A DNA stretch of 14,825 bases from Aquificota bacterium (lineage in GTDB: Bacteria; Aquificota; Aquificia; Aquificales; Hydrogenothermaceae), in assembly GCA_013153635.1 (NCBI GenBank), contig JAADDZ010000017.1, positions 1 to 14,825 on the forward strand, in the 5' to 3' direction. Positions 12,445 through 14,825 of this stretch are shown here, piece after piece (position 1 is the first letter of the stretch; every line of letters begins with the position of its first letter). A model generated the notes under the pieces. The model saw nothing but the letters and a program-made list of their open reading frames with translations. It made no database searches and had not been told where the DNA came from. The position numbers were made by a program, and so were the translations under genes.

Positions 12445-14733
12445 CTATAAAAATATATCTTCATCTACTCCATACTTTTCCAGTAAATCTTTGTTTAATC
12501 TTATTCCCAGCTTATCGTCGTATTCAAAATATTTTGCTGAAACTATGATGTTGTAATTTTTATCTAAAATTTCAAATGGAGATTTATCTTTTAGTCTTTC
12601 GTCTAACAGCCAATACATTGGGATAGGGACTTTTATGTCGTTTAGCTGTTTTAGTATGTTTATTCTTTTTAATCTTCTTTCTTTTCTATCTGGGATTTGT
12701 TTAATCTCTTCCAGATTTTCCAGTAAACGCTCTGCTTCTTCTTTGAACTTGTAAGGCACTACTTCAACGCTGAAGGTGTCTCTGAATATCCTCTGGGCTT
12801 CACTTTTGAACAGGTAATCCCAGTTTGAGTTTAATACTTTTTCAACCTCATTCCATCTCTCCAGATATTTTGAGTTAAGCCTTTCCAGTGTTTCCTGTGA
12901 GTATAGTATCTCTACGATTTTTCTTTTTGCCTGCGATAGTAAAAAGCCGTCCTTTGAGAGATATTTTTCAATCAGTTTTATACTTTCTTCTCTTAAGGCT
13001 TTTTCGTATATTTGGGAGTTTTTCTTCTCGTCAACCTGCGTCAGAATGTAAACATTAGGCTCTTTTCCTGAATAATCGGTCGTCCTGTTTCTCCATACTC
13101 TTCCCATTCTTTGTATCAGGCTGTCTGCTGTTGCAACCTCTGTAAACAAAATATCAAAATCTATATCTAACGACGCCTCTACAAGCTGAGTTGAAATCCA
13201 GATTATACCTTTTTTTGTTTTGTAATCGTTTCTTATCTGCTCTTCTTTTCCTTTTCTTGTTTTCCATATAAAACGGCTGTGTAGTAGATTAGCTCTGTCT
13301 TTTAATTTCTGATAAAGCTCTTGGGCTGTGGAGACGGTGTTTGTAATGATTAGAATGTTTTTCCCTTTATCTGCAAGCTGGATTATTTTATCCACTGCCG
13401 AAAATATGTCCCTGTTTACTATTTCTACCTTGTGTCTTTTTGTGTTGTCTATCGTTTCTGGCTCGTTTGTCTTTATCTCAAAGCCTATCTTTTCAAGCTT
13501 CTCCTTAACAATTTGTGGAAGTGTTGCCGTTATTATTAAGTATCTCGTTCCAAGCTTTATTGTTTCCTTTATTTGCCTTATTATCGGCACAATTTGAGCT
13601 GGCTCAAAGCCTTGTATTTCGTCTATTATGATGTCTGAATAGGATAGTGTGGCGTATATTTTTTCATAGGTAGGATACTTAAAAACTGCCGTAAAAAGCT
13701 GGTCTGCCGTTGATATAGTTGCTGGCTTTGATAGATTTTTAGTATTTTCAAAGTCCCTTAAAATTGTGTAGTCTTCTGAATCTGCGTTTTCGTGTATGTA
13801 AAACAGGCTCGTTGAGTGCAGTAGACCTATTTTTTCACTTCCAAAAATATCCTTCATAGTCTCAAACATGGCATTTGTGGAGGCTCTATTTGGCAGTATG
13901 TAAAACATCTTCCTTTTTGACCACAAAACAGCAAGTCCGGTTTTCCCTAATCCTGTATCTGCCACTAAAACTAAATTTTCCCTGTCTTTGAATTTTTTCT
14001 GAAATGGTCTTAATTTTGGCTTAATGCCTTTCTTTTTTAGATAACTGAAAAACAGGCTTTCCCTGTCTGCACTTATAGGTTCTTCCTCAACTGTTAAGTC
14101 TTCCCCTGATGCCGAGTGGTCTATTCTTATTAATAGTCCAGCGATTTTAATTAAGCTTTTAATAAAATCTGTTTCACTTTCAAATTTTTCATTTAAGTTT
14201 TTTATATTAGCAACTTCATCAACTATATGTTCTAAATATTTTTTGTAAAACTCCTCCGTTTCTAATGATAGTTTCGTAATCCCAATGTGTGAAAAGAAGT
14301 CTTTTATATTACCTTTTATATCGTTTATTAAAATATCTATTCCCTTGCTGTTTAGATACTCTTCTCTTCCTCTTGAGTGATGGTTTATAATGGCATAAAT
14401 AAGAAATAACATTTCTTTTGGTGAAAAATTACTCTCTAATTTTCTCAAAAAAAGCGGAGATAAATATTGATGTGGCACTCTGTCATCTTTCTCACCGGCT
14501 CCACAACGGACAGGCTTGTCTTTAATCGGCAATTTACACTGAAAAAGCCTGTTTAACTTGCCGTAATCGTGGTAGTGTATAGCTGTTTTTAGTATTTCTT
14601 TTTCTTTATCAGTCAAAACATTGGGATAGTAGCTCGTAAAAACATCAAACTGCTTTTTTAAATCGTTAATATGCTCCTCTATGGTAGTTCCATCGCTTTT
14701 AGCAAGAAGTTTCTTAAGGTAATCTGTAAACAA
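12445..14733 (-). CDS. cas3: CRISPR-associated helicase-nuclease Cas3 with N-terminal HD domain
   Basis: A 762-residue type I Cas3. The HD domain shows H21, H55-D56 (HYHDYGK), H88, H118-H119 (INHHSRG) and D205-H206. The superfamily 2 helicase follows: Walker A ADTGLGKT (258-265), DEIQ (371-374) in the DExD/H position, TAT (402-404), motif IV near 460-475, motif V ISTQLVEASLDID (513-525) and motif VI QRMGRVWR (541-548). DEIQ rather than DEVH or DECH occurs in type I-B relatives. Cas3 is recruited by Cascade to unwind and degrade target DNA. The start is TTG 14731-14733, with AAAGGA eight bases upstream. It has its own promoter and is divergent from the next gene, so no cas5 lies directly upstream. 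The domain set looks complete. Confidence 0.95.
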   Translation of the reverse strand: MFTDYLKKLLAKSDGTTIEEHINDLKKQFDVFTSYYPNVLTDKEKEILKTAIHYHDYGKLNRLFQCKLPIKDKPVRCGAGEKDDRVPHQYLSPLFLRKLESNFSPKEMLFLIYAIINHHSRGREEYLNSKGIDILINDIKGNIKDFFSHIGITKLSLETEEFYKKYLEHIVDEVANIKNLNEKFESETDFIKSLIKIAGLLIRIDHSASGEDLTVEEEPISADRESLFFSYLKKKGIKPKLRPFQKKFKDRENLVLVADTGLGKTGLAVLWSKRKMFYILPNRASTNAMFETMKDIFGSEKIGLLHSTSLFYIHENADSEDYTILRDFENTKNLSKPATISTADQLFTAVFKYPTYEKIYATLSYSDIIIDEIQGFEPAQIVPIIRQIKETIKLGTRYLIITATLPQIVKEKLEKIGFEIKTNEPETIDNTKRHKVEIVNRDIFSAVDKIIQLADKGKNILIITNTVSTAQELYQKLKDRANLLHSRFIWKTRKGKEEQIRNDYKTKKGIIWISTQLVEASLDIDFDILFTEVATADSLIQRMGRVWRNRTTDYSGKEPNVYILTQVDEKKNSQIYEKALREESIKLIEKYLSKDGFLLSQAKRKIVEILYSQETLERLNSKYLERWNEVEKVLNSNWDYLFKSEAQRIFRDTFSVEVVPYKFKEEAERLLENLEEIKQIPDRKERRLKRINILKQLNDIKVPIPMYWLLDERLKDKSPFEILDKNYNIIVSAKYFEYDDKLGIRLNKDLLEKYGVDEDIFL

Positions 14734-14753
14734 GTTTGTTTTCCTTTTAATTT

Positions 14754-14786
14754 TTCGTTTTTAGATTATAATAATATAAAAACGAA
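14754..14786. promoter_or_regulatory. 10-bp perfect inverted repeat over the cas3 promoter, candidate operator
   Basis: TTCGTTTTTA (14754-14763) and TAAAAACGAA (14777-14786) are perfect inverted arms around a 13-base centre. The dyad covers the -10 region of cas3 and lies between cas3 and a divergent gene, so a bound protein could block cas3 or both. Each arm contains a CG step, unusual in this AT-rich gap, which makes chance less likely. Confidence 0.6.
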
Positions 14787-14795
14787 TTTTGTAAA
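14765..14795 (-). promoter_or_regulatory. Candidate cas3 promoter
   Basis: On the minus strand TTTACA (14790-14795) is followed by TATTAT after 16 bp (14768-14773), or by a perfect TATAAT after 19 bp (14765-14770). The start would lie about 25-30 bases before the TTG. The -10 region is itself palindromic, so TATAAT also reads on the plus strand (14767-14772), towards the divergent gene. Confidence 0.5.
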
Positions 14796-14798
14796 GAG

Positions 14799-14825
14799 AT
14801 GAGATTTATAAATAGAGAAAATGAG
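14799..14825 (+). CDS. Start of a divergent gene, probably an ATPase of the DUF234 class (cut by the window edge)
   Basis: ATG 14799-14801 opens nine codons, MRFINRENE, to the window end. The form MxFINRExEL is the usual opening of archaeal-type and bacterial AAA ATPases with DUF234 or similar C-terminal domains, where the Arg and Glu precede the first helix. AAAGAG abuts the start codon, a poorly spaced ribosome site. Nine residues are too few for certainty. If correct, this would be a second AAA ATPase near the cas genes, related in lifestyle to the one at 9762-11066. Confidence 0.45.

Noticed and set aside
1-14825. CRISPR array
   Set aside because: No regularly spaced direct repeats of 24-40 bp were seen anywhere, despite the cas genes; the array must lie outside the window.

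Overview
The window is AT-rich bacterial DNA with densely packed genes, many AUA/AGA codons and several TTG starts. Protein style (a split-up type I-B cas gene set, a Cus-type copper pump, many small Lys/Glu/Ile-rich proteins) suggests a thermophilic chemolithotroph of the Aquificota or Campylobacterota kind. That placement is a hunch from composition and protein style, not a database match.

Three CRISPR-Cas genes lie on the minus strand in the order expected of a type I-B locus: cas3 (HD nuclease-helicase, right side), cas4 (left side) and the first 24 codons of cas1 at the left edge. No CRISPR array is present and the interference genes (cas5, cas6, cas7, cas8) are not in the window. The locus is not contiguous. 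About 10.8 kb of other genes sits between cas3 and cas4, and about 1 kb sits between cas4 and cas1.

The cas4-cas1 gap holds a minus-strand toxin-antitoxin module: a ribbon-helix-helix-like antitoxin, a Doc-type toxin in the same reading frame separated by one stop codon, and a small MNT-type nucleotidyltransferase. It has a plausible promoter of its own inside the 3' end of cas4 and a dyad just before the antitoxin start.

The cas3-cas4 gap has two parts. On the plus strand (about 1.7-9.0 kb) is a six-gene copper/silver efflux operon: a YtkA/FixH-like lipoprotein with a methionine ladder, a BlaI/CopY-type repressor without cysteines, an M56 membrane protease with a short Cys tail, and a CusC-CusB-CusA tripartite pump. 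A promoter region with two related dyads precedes it. On the minus strand (9.0-12.4 kb), reading on from cas3, are an unrecognised eight-helix membrane protein, an AAA/DUF4143 ATPase and a YcgL/RlaP-like nucleotidyltransferase that overlaps the ATPase gene.

Sampled 60-base stretches of cas3 and cas4 are about 38-43% GC, while the genes between and beside them run about 22-35%. This fits a cas backbone into which defence-like and metal-resistance cargo was inserted. The promoter of cas3 lies inside a perfect 10-bp inverted repeat, shared with a divergent gene cut by the right edge whose first nine codons look like the start of a DUF234-class ATPase.
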